From CAZQFS01 sp964592755 (GTDB lineage: Bacteria; Hydrothermota; Tepidihabitantia; Tepidihabitantales; Tepidihabitantaceae), in NCBI GenBank assembly GCA_964592755.1, contig CAZQFS010000076.1:1-14353 (forward strand): a stretch of 14,353 nucleotides of DNA, written 5' to 3'. This document shows positions 14,303 through 14,353 of the stretch, in pieces (position 1 is the first letter of the stretch; the number at the start of each line of letters is the position of its first letter). The notes under the pieces are model-generated. The model had not been told where the DNA came from, searched no databases, and saw only the letters and a program-made list of their open reading frames with translations. A program made the position numbers and the translations under genes.

Positions 14303-14353
14303 ACTTGTCAGGCTCGGTCGGGAGGCTGGCCGGGACGACGGATGCTGCACGAA

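Overview
The window is GC-rich DNA from an uncultured-looking bacterium. Secreted proteins with type IX secretion (T9SS)-style FlgD-like tails recur: an SBBP beta-propeller protein, a gingipain-family C25 peptidase and a fragment near the right edge. This points to the FCB superphylum. Candidate phylum WOR-3 (Stahlbacteria) or a relative is my best guess, by inference only; no rRNA or other phylogenetic marker is present.

Layout. 1-1962 (minus): start of a secreted protein resembling GH113-type glycoside hydrolases, preceded by a secreted eight-repeat SBBP propeller whose sorting tail is cut off by a single-base frameshift. 1963-2417: divergent intergenic region with GC palindromes, a promoter on each strand and an operator-like inverted repeat over the ktrA -35 box. 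2418-4433 (plus): KtrA-type K+ channel regulatory subunit, coupled to a membrane HAMP/PAS sensor that has no output domain. 4448-6094 (minus): glutamine-dependent NAD+ synthetase, convergent with the sensor. 6151-6264: cluster of hairpins and 30-bp direct repeats. 6324-6889 (plus): promoter, 27-codon leader ORF and rimI. 6917-7545 (minus): nitroreductase downstream of tRNA-Arg(CCG). 7546-7745: tRNA promoter and a REP-like hairpin. 7746-13514 (minus): thioredoxin-like lipoprotein, chromate transporter and a 1326-residue C25 peptidase. 13515-14353: no intact gene; two palindromes, a broken reading frame and a short T9SS-tail-like fragment.

Genes together. Most of the chromosome here looks like ordinary housekeeping (NAD synthesis, protein acetylation, K+ homeostasis, a tRNA) mixed with export and envelope functions (T9SS-type cargo, lipoprotein thioredoxin, ChrA). 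The most unusual pattern is regulatory. Several genes without a Shine-Dalgarno sequence (nadE, the rimI leader ORF, the C25 gene, the thioredoxin gene) have a TTGAC(A/T) -35 box and a -10-like box ending only 7-9 nt before the start codon, as expected for leaderless mRNAs. ktrA and the propeller gene instead have promoters further upstream plus a Shine-Dalgarno sequence.
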